64,000 nucleotides of DNA from NCBI GenBank assembly GCA_016271365.2, contig CM057450.1, positions 1,808,545,967-1,808,609,966 of the forward strand, read 5' to 3'. Within the stretch, counting starts at the first letter, position 1; each line of letters opens with the position of its first letter. This stretch comes from Neoceratodus forsteri. Lineage: Eukaryota > Chordata > Ceratodontiformes > Ceratodontidae. The position numbers were made by a program, and so were the translations under genes. Positions 54,451-64,000 of this stretch are shown here, piece after piece. The notes under the pieces were generated by a model. That model had not been told where the DNA came from. It saw only the letters and a list, made by a program, of their open reading frames with translations, and searched no databases.

Positions 54451-55386
54451 TCTATGAATGGATGAGGACAGGATAACAGAAGACAGGGTTAGGAAACGGC
54501 TCTTGTCTCTGAAGGTAAACAAGTATCTGTGTCCAGATGACATGTACTTAAGGGTGCTGAGGAAACCAGCAGTGGAACTGTTGGGTACGCTGGCAAATCT
54601 GTTCAACAGCTCGTTAGATACAGGGGTGGTACTGCAAGAGTGGAGAACCACACATATGGTACTGCTGCATAAGTGGGCCTAGGAATGACCATGGAAACTA
54701 CAGGTTGGTCAGTCTGAACTCCATTGTCAGTAAACTGATGGAGGCCATTCTGAAGGAAAGGCTAGTTGAGTTCCTTGAAGCAAATGGGCTTTTGTATAAG
54801 ACATAGCATGGGTTCATGTCAGGGAGATCCTCTCAGACAAATCTGATAAGCTTCCTTGACTGGGTAGCAAAGGTAACGGTCAAGGGCCGGGTGGTTGACA
54901 TTCTATACCTGGATTTCAGCAAGGCCTTAGACCCGGTGTCCCTAAAGAGGTTGATCAGGAAGTCAGAGGACTAAGGGAGGGAAGCAAATTAATAAGGTGG
55001 GTCAGTATTTGACCAAGAGGTAGGACACAAAATTGTTGATGGTGGAGGAGCTTTCAGGTACGAGGGAAGTCACCAGTGGGGTCCCACAGGGGTACGTGCT
55101 TGGCCCAAATTTGTTTAATATGTTCATTAATGACAATAGGGATGACATAAAAGGCAAAATCTGCCTCTTTGCAGACATCACAAAGCTCTGTGGGTAGGTG
55201 GACCCAGAAGAAGAGGACCTAAAGGAAGACCTAGTGAAGCTGGAAAGGTGGTCTGGCATATGGTAGGTCAGGTTCAGTGTGAAGAATTACAAGGTCATGC
55301 ATGTTAGTGGAAAGAATCCGAGGTCCATGTACAGTCTGGGGGGAGTGGTCAAGGTCACTGAACCAGAGCAAGAAAAGGACTTGGGG
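54451..55386 (+). mobile_element. CR1 element G, first part
   Basis: Plus strand: ITEDRVRKRLLSLKVNKYLC, then LRVLRKPAVELLGTLANLFN, then DYRLVSLNSIVSKLMEAIL-type sequence at about 54710. Next come MSGRSSQTNLISFLDWVA, YLDFSKALDPVSL (motif A decayed), GVPQGYVLGPNLFNMFIND and LFADITKLC (FADD decayed to FADI). It then runs to EPEQEKDLG, where a SINE splits it. Continues at 55897. Confidence 0.85.
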
Positions 55387-55896
55387 TGGCCGGCCCAATG
55401 GCGTAGAGGGCTGAGGCACCTGTGCCTTACCTCCTGCCATGCCGGCAACCCGTGTTCATGTTGCAAGCAGGCCACCTGGGGTCGACTGGGGAGGGAGAGG
55501 ATCGAGCATCTGGAGGACAGCTCTTCTCTCCCAGGGAGGGAGGACTGGTACTCCCACCGAATGGGTAGCCCCAGCCGCAGGCCTGTGGGTGGTGCAGGTC
55601 TGTCAGGTGCCAGAGAAAGGGAGGGTGCTACGGGACTTCCTCTGCCATGTGAGCACTTCCACGCATGCACGTCTGGCTGTGTGAACCACAGCAATGGGGA
55701 ACGGGAGGAAACACCCCGGCTGCAGGATTACGCCTGACCCTCTGCAGGATCTGCACACGGTGACCGGGCTGATGGTAAGTCCCAGTGATACCGGTGTGAC
55801 GGGGCTGGAGGGGTCAGACAGAAGGGGCAGCTGGAGAAGGAGCATAAATACTTACATAAAAAAAAAAAGAAAAAGGAAAAAGAAAGGGACTTGGGG
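55371..55896 (+). mobile_element. tRNA-derived SINE, copy 2, with 16-bp TSD
   Basis: TSDs are agaaaaggacttgggg (55371-55386) and agaaagggacttgggg (55881-55896), one mismatch. The SINE is 55387-55880. The head ggccggcccaatggcgtaga contains an A-box-like tggcgtagagg. A decayed B-box lies near 55450. The body has gactggggagggagaggatc and ggacagctcttctctcccag. The tail is A-rich from 55857. The insertion cuts CR1 element G exactly at its EKDLG codons. Confidence 0.88.
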
Positions 55897-56200
55897 ATAG
55901 TCATCACCAGTGACCCTAAACAGGCCAAGCAGTATGATAAGGCAGCAACAAGGCAAACAGAATGCTGGGATATATTGCTGGAGGATTCACAAGCAGAAAA
56001 GAAGAGGTTATATTGCTGCTCTACAGACCCTTGGTGCGAACACACCTGGAGTATGGCATGAAATGCTAGATCTCCTCCTTAAAAAATAGTATCAATCAGC
56101 TAGAGGCAGTTCAAAGGATAGCAACAAACATGGTTCAGGGTCACCATGCAGATGAGGATAAGATGAGATTTGCAGCAGTACAAGCTCTGCGGATAAAATA
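55897..56200 (+). mobile_element. CR1 element G, continuation
   Basis: Reads GIVITSDPKQAKQYDKAATR, then LLLCRPLVRTHLEYGMKC-type thumb sequence at about 56020. Next come SINQLEAVQRIATNMVQGHH and DEDKMRFAAVQ. This directly continues EKDLG at 55386 once the SINE is removed. The end is indistinct at about 56200. Confidence 0.8.
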
Positions 56201-56319
56201 AACATATTTATGTCCATTTTTTTCAGCAAATTTATCACAAAACCATATTCCTGGGGCACAGAGTAGGTAAACACAACTGTTGGTGTTTACCATTTGTATG
56301 TAGAACCTCCATGGATAAA

Positions 56320-56690
56320 ATTTCCCCCCACCCTTTCAATCGCTGTCTCCATTTTTGCCTTTAGTCCCTGGTGTCTAGTGGCACCCCAACCCTTCTGATT
56401 ACTGCCCCCATATTTGTCTTTAGTCCATAGTGTCTAGTGGCACCCCTGCACCCTTTCTGATCGCTGTTCCCGTATTTTCCCTTTATTCTTTGGTGTCTAG
56501 TGGCTCCCCCCCACCCTTCCAATCACTGTACCTGTATTTGCCTGTAGCCCCTGGTGTCTAGTGGCACCCCCCCATCAGATCATTGTCCCCGTATTTTCCC
56601 TTTATTCCCTGGTGTCTAGTGGCACCACCACCTTCCAATCCCCATTGTTTCTATTTTTTGTCATTAGTGGTTAGTGGCTCTCCCCGTGTA
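56320..56690. repeat. about 60-bp minisatellite
   Basis: ggtgtctagtggcaccc or a close variant recurs at about 56369, 56429, 56490, 56552 and 56612, with spacings of 60 to 62. Each is followed by a (c/g)atc.ctgt.cc.gtattt block. About six units are present, the last decayed. Confidence 0.85.
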
Positions 56691-56957
56691 TATTTTTTTA
56701 ACTCCTGCAAAAAAGAAAACCATCCCTTGACATTTTTGGTTTTAAACCTATAAAAAAAAATCCACTGGCGATCATGCTTGCACCCCCCCACCCGACCTCC
56801 CACTGTGCACCCACCTCTCCACATCCCCCTTGACAACCCCACACACCCTCACTCACCTGTAGAGCTCCTAGGTGCGAGATCCGCTCTCCCGATTGAAGAC
56901 ACGTTTTGCTGCTAGAACCGGTGACTGCAATATGAGAAACTATAAGGTAAATGCACT
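56691..56957. other. short unclassified spacer
   Basis: No domain was found. It contains an A-run at 56750-56759. It ends at the left TSD of the next SINE. Confidence 0.3.
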
Positions 56958-57516
56958 TCAGTGTATTTCTTTTATCTTCTTTTTCCCTGGGAGGTCCTCC
57001 ATCAATCTCTGCACTGGTCACGGCCCCAGGAGCTTCCACCAGCTGCCTATTGCCCGCATACTCCCGATCACCCCTGGCTTGCCCACCCAGAGGGCAGGGC
57101 CGCGGCACTGGTTCCCCTAATTCCAGTGCTGCGGAACCAGTATCTAGTTGGGAGTGTGGCGGCAGTGGCTAATTGAAGCCCGGGGAGGGCTTCATGTAGA
57201 CAGAGGATCTCCGCTCCATTTTCTTGATTTTTTCCTCTGGGAGGCGGAGACATGCAATGACATCCAGCATCTGCCCCGCCTCCATTAGAGATGAGCGCCG
57301 GTAGCTGTGAGACCCCCGGCCTCCGCCAGGGGTCTGTCTTGCACCGGGCACTTCCCTCTTCTCCCCCCGGAGAAGGAGAGGAGTCCATAGGATGCTCTAT
57401 CCTTCTCCCCCTGACCGGCCCTCTGGCAACCCGGGTCTGTTACCGAACCCGGGCCGCCGGCGTCGCAAGCGGAAATCCAACCACTGCGCTGGCGGGCCAT
57501 CTATTCAATGTATTTC
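56958..57516 (-). mobile_element. tRNA-derived SINE, copy 3
   Basis: TSDs are tcagtgtatttc (56958-56969) and tcaatgtatttc (57505-57516), one mismatch. The SINE is 56970-57504. On the minus strand the head is the best preserved: ggcccgccagcgcagtggtt with an A-box, and cccgggttcggtaac with a B-box near 57440. The body gtcagggggagaaggataga and tctccttctccggggggaga matches the other two copies. The tail toward 56970 is A-rich. At 535 bp it agrees with copy 1. Confidence 0.82.
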
Positions 57517-57529
57517 AATGGGGGCTTCA

Positions 57530-57965
57530 ACTTTTATGCATAACTTTGGCATTTCTTGAGATTTGACCCCAGATTTTCAACATGCCATTTTGGGGACCCC
57601 ATCTCATGAACAATGTGACTGTCATTACACAACTCCCACTGGAAAGGTGATTTTGCGGTTGGTTGGCAAAATCACCTTTTGGGCAGGATTTGTGTAATGA
57701 CAGTCATATTGTTCATGAGGTGGAGTCATAAGAAGGCTATGTTGAAAACTTGGGGCCAAAAATTATTAAAAATGGCAGAGTCATGACCATTTGTTGCAAT
57801 TTCGCTACGCACGCTTGTAACTTTGGGAATTTTAAATATTTTGACACCAAATTTTCAACATACACTTATTACCCCACAAAATGTATCTCACAGCTGTCAT
57901 TTTTCAAATCCTGGCCAAATATGTTTTCGCACCTGTGGCATGGAATGGCACTGCTGTTGCGCGGA
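57530..57965. repeat. foldback repeat with a 90-base inverted repeat
   Basis: ctcatgaacaatgtgactgt then cattacaca (57603-57631) pairs with 57691-57719. aaaggtgattttgc (57643-57656) pairs with gcaaaatcacctttt (57666-57680), leaving a 9-base loop. Pairing extends outward through cccagattttcaacat (57567) and atgttgaaaacttgggg (57739-57755). A third, direct-oriented copy of the outer arm follows at 57812-57850. It could be a MITE or a hairpin precursor. Confidence 0.8.
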
Positions 57966-58224
57966 CTTAAGTTTTGACTGGGATTTGAAACTTTTCTGTG
58001 CAGGGTACATCAGGTGGGGTAATGACATCACTATGCTGACAATTTCATCACTCTTATCCTAGCCACAGCTACATACATATATGCATATATGGAGAACACA
58101 TGTAAATATGGATTACATTAAGGAGTGATACTTTCTCAAAAAGTAAGGAAATTCTTGGCAAAAAAACTTTGCTAATGCATCAGTTAGGGTTCCCACCATC
58201 AAAAGTTGGGAAATGTGGTGTTAG
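57966..58224. other. short unclassified spacer
   Basis: AT-rich, with a tacatacatatatgcatatat microsatellite-like stretch at 58070-58090. No coding domain was found. Confidence 0.3.
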
Positions 58225-58475
58225 GGTTTCTAACATAAAAACATATAAATCTAGAATTTGTTGGCAGAAAAGGACTGCTTGACCCACCCATTCTGCCCAG
58301 ATGGTCCCTGCATAGTCTTTCTCCACAGACCCTAACTTGTGTCTAACGACCCTCCCTCCTCGCTGCCTAATTATCCCCCTATGTCTATCCCATGCATGCT
58401 TGAAGCCCCCCACTGTTTTCACCTCCACCACTTCTACTGGCAGTCTGTTCCAAGCATCCCCCACTCTTTCAATAA
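58225..58475 (-). mobile_element. CR1 3' tail
   Basis: Minus strand: GDAWNRLPVEVVEVKTVGGF then KHAWDRHRGIIRQRGG, the terminal CR1 block, with the terminal aaacatataaatctagaatt at 58240-58260. It is strongly 5'-truncated. It abuts the start of the L1 element. Confidence 0.8.
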
Positions 58476-58712
58476 ATTAATTATTGAGCCAGAGGGTGCT
58501 GTGCTGAAGATGGCTGCTTGATTCTTCATCTCCCTGGATTCACCAAATATTATCATCCATCCTACAGATTCCAGACTTCCTACCTTCACCAACATCTGAG
58601 ATCTTACTATATGTACATCGCAGAACAGCTCTGGTGCAGTATTTTTATTGCCTCATAATTACTGAACGAGTTATCTACAGCTTTTCAATTTCTCTATTAA
58701 GGCCTACAATAA
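58476..58712 (+). other. possible 5' UTR of the L1/Tx1 element
   Basis: Lies between the CR1 tail and the ORF1 start. It includes gctgaagatggctgcttgat at about 58500, typical of a LINE leader but not diagnostic. Confidence 0.35.
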
Positions 58713-59963
58713 TGGCAGACCAATCTCCACATAACAGTTCTCTTAATAGAGTGGAGGCAATGTTTCAGCAACTAATAAGTGAAATCAATGTATTAAAAAT
58801 TGCATCTCAACAAAATATCAATAATATGCAGGCACTTGATCAAAAAATCAGCGCTACTGATGTTAAAGCATCTCAAAATGAAGATTCCATTAACACATTA
58901 CAGGCTACCATCATGGAGCAGGACAGAGTTATTAGGAACCTTCAGGACGAAATAGATGATACTGAAAATAGAAACAGATGTAACAACCTTAGATTTCTCG
59001 GATTTCCTGAAGGTGTTGAACTAGGAGACACCAGTGCTCTTCTAACTCATGTACTTCATTCTTTGCTTAAATTACCAGCCGCCAAGACCTAATCATCGAA
59101 GAGATCTCACCTCATCTTAAATCCGAGGCCTGGACCCCACCAGAAACCCAGGCCCATCATTGCCAGATTTCTAAACCACGCACATACTGAACTGATTCTT
59201 CAAAAGCGAGGCAATTAGGTGCACTTACTTGGCAAGAAAACAGAATCCTAATTTTCAGAGACTATTCTAAAGAATTATCTAACAAACGAAAAGCTTACAA
59301 CCCTTTAAAACAATCCTTCATCAGCGTGGAATTAAGTTTGCACTCGTTACCCTGCAACAATGCATCTTTTTTGAATGATTCTACCAGAGATTTCAGTACC
59401 CAGAATCTCTCTCTGAATTTCTGAATTGGACACACAGCCCGCACTTACATTGCCTTGCGATGCTAATGCAGCTGGATTCCTGCTCCAGCAAGCGCCATGA
59501 CCTGCAATGTCCTGTCGCCTTCCTGCTGAAACTGTCCTTCAGGTCCCTGAGAAATCTGCAGCCATCATATTCTGCCACTGTAGCTCCTGTACAGAAGTTC
59601 GTGACGATACAAGAAAAAAAAGCATCTGGTTCTTCTCTAAATAATAATACCTGCTTTTTAAATAATATTTCCACCTCTCCAGCTTCCCATGTGGAACGTC
59701 ACATCAGTTTTTCTACTCCTCTTACCTTGTCTAACAAATTCTCCCCACTCCAAGAAGATCTGCTCCAAGAAGATCTGCACTCATCTATGGAGGATCTGAG
59801 ACAGACTGTATCCGACCCCTTTACTCAAGACCAGAAGAAGCTCTCAATGGATAATGACTCTCCCGATTCTTCCTGGGCTGATCTTGTGTCCAGCTCTCTC
59901 TTTAAATCATCTGAACCACCCAAAAAGAAAAGGAGAAGAAAATCGAAGAGCAAGGCTACCTGA
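58713..59963 (+). pseudogene. L1/Tx1 ORF1p: coiled coil, RRM, C-terminal domain, basic tail
   Basis: ORF1p binds L1 RNA. I start at the ATG at 58713 (MADQSPHNSS), since the upstream in-frame codons look non-coding. Residues 10-90 form a coiled coil (MFQQLISEINVLKIASQ, TIMEQDRVIRNLQDEIDD). TENRNRCNNLRFLGFPEG enters the RRM. With frame changes after 59092 come PIIARFLNHAHTELILQK and LIFRDYSKELSNKRKAYNPL, then LKQSFISVELSLHSLPCNNA. A further frame at 59460-59963 gives SNKFSPLQEDLLQEDLHSSM. It ends PPKKKRRRKSKSK, a nuclear-localisation-like tail. Such a tail is longer than usual for L1 ORF1. Confidence 0.82.
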
Positions 59964-61404
59964 GGCTTTTCCCACTAAAAAAAAAAAATTTAATAAATAC
60001 TATGGCCCATAATTAGATGTGATATAGCAGTTTCTCACCAGAATCCTCCTCTTCACACCACCTCCTCGATTCCTTCGGTACATTTACACAAGCGCGATCT
60101 CTATCGCACCCAACAGGTTTGGAGCACTTAAATGCAGTAAATCACTATCGCTGCTGAGAAGTCTGTATCTGTCTGTGGGAGGTGAGCCAATTGACACTGG
60201 AGTATTTAATCCATCGGGAGTTACTCTCAATGTATTCAATGGAAAAAAATGAGAGAAAGAATAAATATTACAATGTTTGTAAGATCTCTTCTAATTAATC
60301 CTTGTGTGGTGCCAGACATTAGTATATATAATTGCTATTTACACTCTAATTTTTCATAAGCTTTAGTGCCACCATGTGGTCAGGCACATACATACATATA
60401 TAGAGTTCTGTATTTCATATCAGTGTGCCCTTAACCCCTACTATTATAGCATTTTTCCACATAAATCCTATCATTTGGAATGTGGAGGATGATTAGACAA
60501 ATACTTTAAAATCATTTACTTATTTAATATTTATTTTGCATCACTTCTGGTATGTAGTGCATCAGGTGCATTCCCATTATATCTCACAGATTTTGTACCA
60601 AAGTATGCTTCCAATTGTATTTCTATACATTGAGTTTTCCCTTTTCACATTATTCTTCATCCCATTTTCTTCCAAATCATTGGAACTTATAAAAATTATT
60701 CCACAAAACACTGATGCACTATGAACCTATAGTACATACTGCATTCCCTAACCTAGCTTATGTGGATTAATACATCAAGTAATCCTTTTATCTGGCTCAC
60801 ACTGTTTCAGCATTATCTGCCATCATGTTGGTATACTTTATTTAATATTGGACTTATTGCTAGGTCCAAGCTAATTCATTATGTTTGGAATTTAACACTA
60901 TTACATAATTATCCTTTTTTATTTGGTAGAATGATTTTTTTTTTACAGGGTAATGCTTTAATTACCTCAGCACAAATCTCAATTATACTTCTTTAATATA
61001 CTGTTATATAAAGTTTAGTATCTTAAGATTATAGGGTAAACCGTATCTTGAGATTCACTAATTACTCTACACGCCTAGTAGTGTAGAGTGAGAGTCCGGG
61101 TATATTTACTGACTCTTATTGCTCTGCATTTCATAAAAGTTTCAAATTAATATTCTTGTTACTGAGTTTATACTAACGTTTGTTGGTTCTAATGTTTAAT
61201 TACTTGATATTCCTATCTCTATACTCTCCCTCTGCGAGACAAAATGAATACAAATACTCAATCATCTCGAACCCATTCAAGTTAAGGGCCCTGCATAATT
61301 TGTTTATTATATATATTTACCTTTTGAATCTGTGACATCCTCCAAATTAATGGTATTGAGTCCCTCATTCCTATTTGTAACTAATTACCTTATATCCTAG
61401 TACC
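59964..61404 (+). other. 1.4-kb AT-rich interval between ORF1 and ORF2
   Basis: It starts with an A-run at 59977-59988 and contains no domain I recognise. Frames at 60536-60724 and 60760-60996 are rich in Ile, Leu and Phe and look compositional. L1 inter-ORF gaps are usually far shorter, so an inserted unrecognised element is likely. Confidence 0.4.
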
Positions 61405-64000
61405 ATGAGTGATCTAATCTTACATTCATGGAATGTCAAGGGACTCAACTCGCCTTCGTAAGCAAGTACTTACCTATCTTAAAAGCATAAAACACATATT
61501 GCTTTCTTACAAGAAACTAAACTTTTATCAGAGGATGTTGACAGACTTAAAAGGGACTGAGTCGAGTCAAGTATATGCGTCATCTTCTCCATCCAAAAAA
61601 CATGGAGTTGCTATCTTAATACATAAATCTCTTAATTGGCCCCCCATAAAAATCATTAGAGACCTGGATGGCAGGTGGATTATAACCCTATTAAACACCA
61701 CAGCAGGTCCGCTTATGTTTGTTAATGTATATGCACCCAACTTTGATTCACCCATTTTCTTCCATAATCTATCCCAACAAATTATGATTAATAATAAAAA
61801 TAATTCACCTTTTCTTATTGGTGGTGACTTTAATTTAACTTTTCAAGCATATTTAGACAGAAGTAACTCATCACATGATGCCCACCCCTCATAGTATTAA
61901 TGCTCTATCAATGCTTATGAAGGATTTAGGTCTCTGACATTTGGAGACTACATCATCCCAGACAACGAGATTACACCTTTTATTCCTCTTACAAATCATA
62001 TAGTAGGATTGATTATTGGTTCTCTTCTCCCTCATTACTGAAAAAATTATTGATACATCGATTCTCCTATTGTTATATCTGATCATTCCCCTATCAGTTT
62101 GCATTTACTCTGGGTCCACCTTCTTCTAAATCCCATCTTGGCGTTTAGACCCACTTTTACTCAGAGACCCTGAATTCACTCCTTGATTAAAACCCAGATT
62201 CAAGATTTTCTTTCTATTAACGATACTCCAGATATGTCTCAAGGTACTATCTGGGAAGCATTAAAACCACTATTAGAGTAAAATTATAGTTATGCAGCGC
62301 ATAGAAAGAAATTAAGAGAACAACAGTTAGCCAATTTAGAAAAATCCCTTAAAGAAAAAGAAACCCAATACTATAAATTAAATAAACCCAATCATAATTC
62401 ACAGCTTCATCTGGAAATTCTACAATTAAGAATTAAAATTAACGAGTTGATATTCAGGAAAGCTGAACTTGCCCTTTTTAGGATTAAACACGGTTATTGG
62501 GAACAAGGGGATAAATGCGGAAAGTTGCTCTCTTACCAGCTAAAAACTCAACAGATGCAGAGACATATAGCAGGTCTAAAAGATCCATCAGGTCAGACAC
62601 ACAGACAACCTTTCAATCAATCGTATTATGCAATCCTTTTACCATCAACTATACTGCAACCTAATACTACAAATCCCAACCTAATACAACATTTTCTGGA
62701 AAAATTGAATCTATTCACACCTATCCCTCAGGACAAAGCTGTGCTTGATAAACCAATCACTTTACAGGAAATCCAAACTGCTTTATCATCATTAAAAACA
62801 GTAAAGCACCTGGCAGTGATGGGTTCCCTATTGATTTTATAAAACCCTATCTGACACTCTTTGTCCTGTATTAGTCAATGTATTCCAGAAGCAACCTTAA
62901 TAAAAACTCCATGCACAATGACCGAAGCCATCATAACAGTCTTACCAAAAAAGACAAAGACCCTTTACTTCCTTCAAACTATAGACCCGATCTCTTCTTA
63001 CTACTGATGGAAAATCTTTGCAAATTATTAACTCTCTGCTTAGAATCTTTAATGACTAAACTCATTCATACTTCTCAATCAGGATTTATCAAAATAGAAA
63101 CAGTTCGATCATCTTCGCTCATTACTCAATTTAATTCACAAAGCAAAAACTCTTAAAACCCTGCAGCTGCAATAGCCATTGACTTTGAGAAAGCATTTGT
63201 CTCTCTCAATTGGGAATATCTATATCAGGTGCTATCTCATTTAGCTTTACAAATAATTTTGTGCTTGGATTCAATTGTGTATACCTCCTTCAGCTCGAGT
63301 TCTCACGAACTCTATTTTGTCCCCTCCTTTTACTAGCAAGAGGCACAGACAAGGATGCCCCTTATCGCCTTCATTGTTTATACTTGCCATGGAACCTCTT
63401 TCTCGTCCCTCGTCAATCCGGTACAATTAAAGGCATTACTATTGGTAACTCTCACTATACTTCACTCTCATATGCAGATGATCTCCTTATTTTACTTGAA
63501 AACCTCGAAAGTTCTGGGCAACCTTTAGTTAAACTACTGAATGACTTCACCTCCCTCCGGACTAGCTCTAAACCTTAACAAATCTGAAGCGCTACCACTG
63601 AATAACCTTTGTAGTCCCTCATGAACAACTCATTAGGCTTTCGTTGGGCCCCAAGGTATAACTTATCTTGGCATTTGGATCACCCGACATTGAATAAATT
63701 ATGGATGCTAATCTTTCCCTCTGTTAACCAGTATCCAAACAACACTTGATATAGATGGAAGCTACTTAAACTTTCCTTTAATGGTAAAATTTCCGCCATT
63801 AAAATGTCAATAACTCCTAAAATATTATACCTATTTTCCAATATCCTTTGATACTTCCCTCTAGTTTTCTTACCAAAATAGACAAAATTATCGGCAGCTT
63901 CATTTGGGAAGGCAAAATACCTAGATTTAGTCATAATAAACTTAGATCCCATTGGTCAAGGTGGCTTTGGCCTTCCTTGGTTCAAGCCTACTTATGGGCT
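61405..64000 (+). pseudogene. L1/Tx1 ORF2: endonuclease and RT, cut by window edge
   Basis: From the ATG at 61405 the protein starts SDLILHSWNVKGLNSPS (the N-x-x-G-L-N-S-P start of the endonuclease), then a frame change. Next come KKHGVAILIHKSL, VNVYAPNFDS, then FLIGGDFNLTFQAYLDRS with the catalytic G-D-F-N. Downstream are KAPGSDGFPIDF at about 62800, KKDKDPLLPSNYRP (62950) and AIAIDFEKAFVSLNWEYL (motif A, 63170). A decayed GCPLSP follows near 63350, then LSYADDLLILLENL with intact YADD at 63465-63506. Then come ITYLGIWITRH and FIWEGKIPRFSHNKLRSHWS near 63900. At least five frame changes or stops make it inactive. The thumb, C-terminus and tail lie beyond the window. Confidence 0.88.

Noticed and set aside
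55387..55460. Functional tRNA gene
   Set aside because: The A-box and B-box are tRNA-like, but no cloverleaf is readable and the sequence continues into a SINE body with an A-tail and TSD.
55279..55737. 152-residue ORF as a gene
   Set aside because: It is a chimera of CR1 coding sequence running into the inserted tRNA-SINE.

Overview
This window looks like intergenic DNA from a large, repeat-rich vertebrate genome. I see no gene that I would assign to the host. Almost every readable protein fragment belongs to a transposable element, and nearly all are broken by stops, frameshifts or other insertions. The mixture is CR1 and L2 LINEs, Tx1-like L1 LINEs, a DIRS retrotransposon, a Gmr1-like Ty3/gypsy element, CORE-SINEs resembling MIR, and a tRNA-derived SINE. 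This points to a sarcopterygian such as a lungfish or an amphibian. That taxonomic guess is inference and its confidence is low.

Layout. 1-3256 is mostly unclassified. 3257-22166 reads as one old Gmr1-like provirus on the minus strand, with near-matching 5-bp flanks (cgaat/cgagt). Its order is LTR, gag with a SCAN-like capsid, protease, integrase, reverse transcriptase, RNase H, LTR, so integrase precedes RT. It has been swollen by a tRNA-SINE, a CORE-SINE and a CR1 in gag, and by about 9.9 kb of nested L1, L2 and L2-like LINEs in its 5' LTR. 23505-26400 holds L2 fragments around a DIRS element. 28640-30760 and 39345-40990 are L2-like LINEs with pyrimidine-rich 3' tails. 31811-33063 is a 5'-truncated L1 with a probable target-site duplication (TSD), and 33779-34119 is a hAT-type MITE. 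36590-38060 is a CR1.

44880-56200 is a dense block of CR1 copies facing in both directions. One still carries the ORF1 esterase and an amplified 35-bp minisatellite that grew out of its zinc-finger coding sequence. 56320-58475 holds a minisatellite, a tRNA-SINE, a foldback repeat and a CR1 tail. From about 58480 to the window end is an L1/Tx1 element with ORF1 and ORF2, cut by the window edge.

How the parts relate. The LINEs would once have supplied endonuclease and RT. The SINEs would have borrowed that machinery, which fits their long TSDs and A-rich tails. The Gmr1 and DIRS elements used their own enzymes. Several satellites (20, 35, 53, about 60, about 105, about 180 and about 300-340 bp) sit at LINE ends or junctions. 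Coordinates of decayed elements are accurate to roughly 10-50 bp unless a boundary is defined by a TSD.
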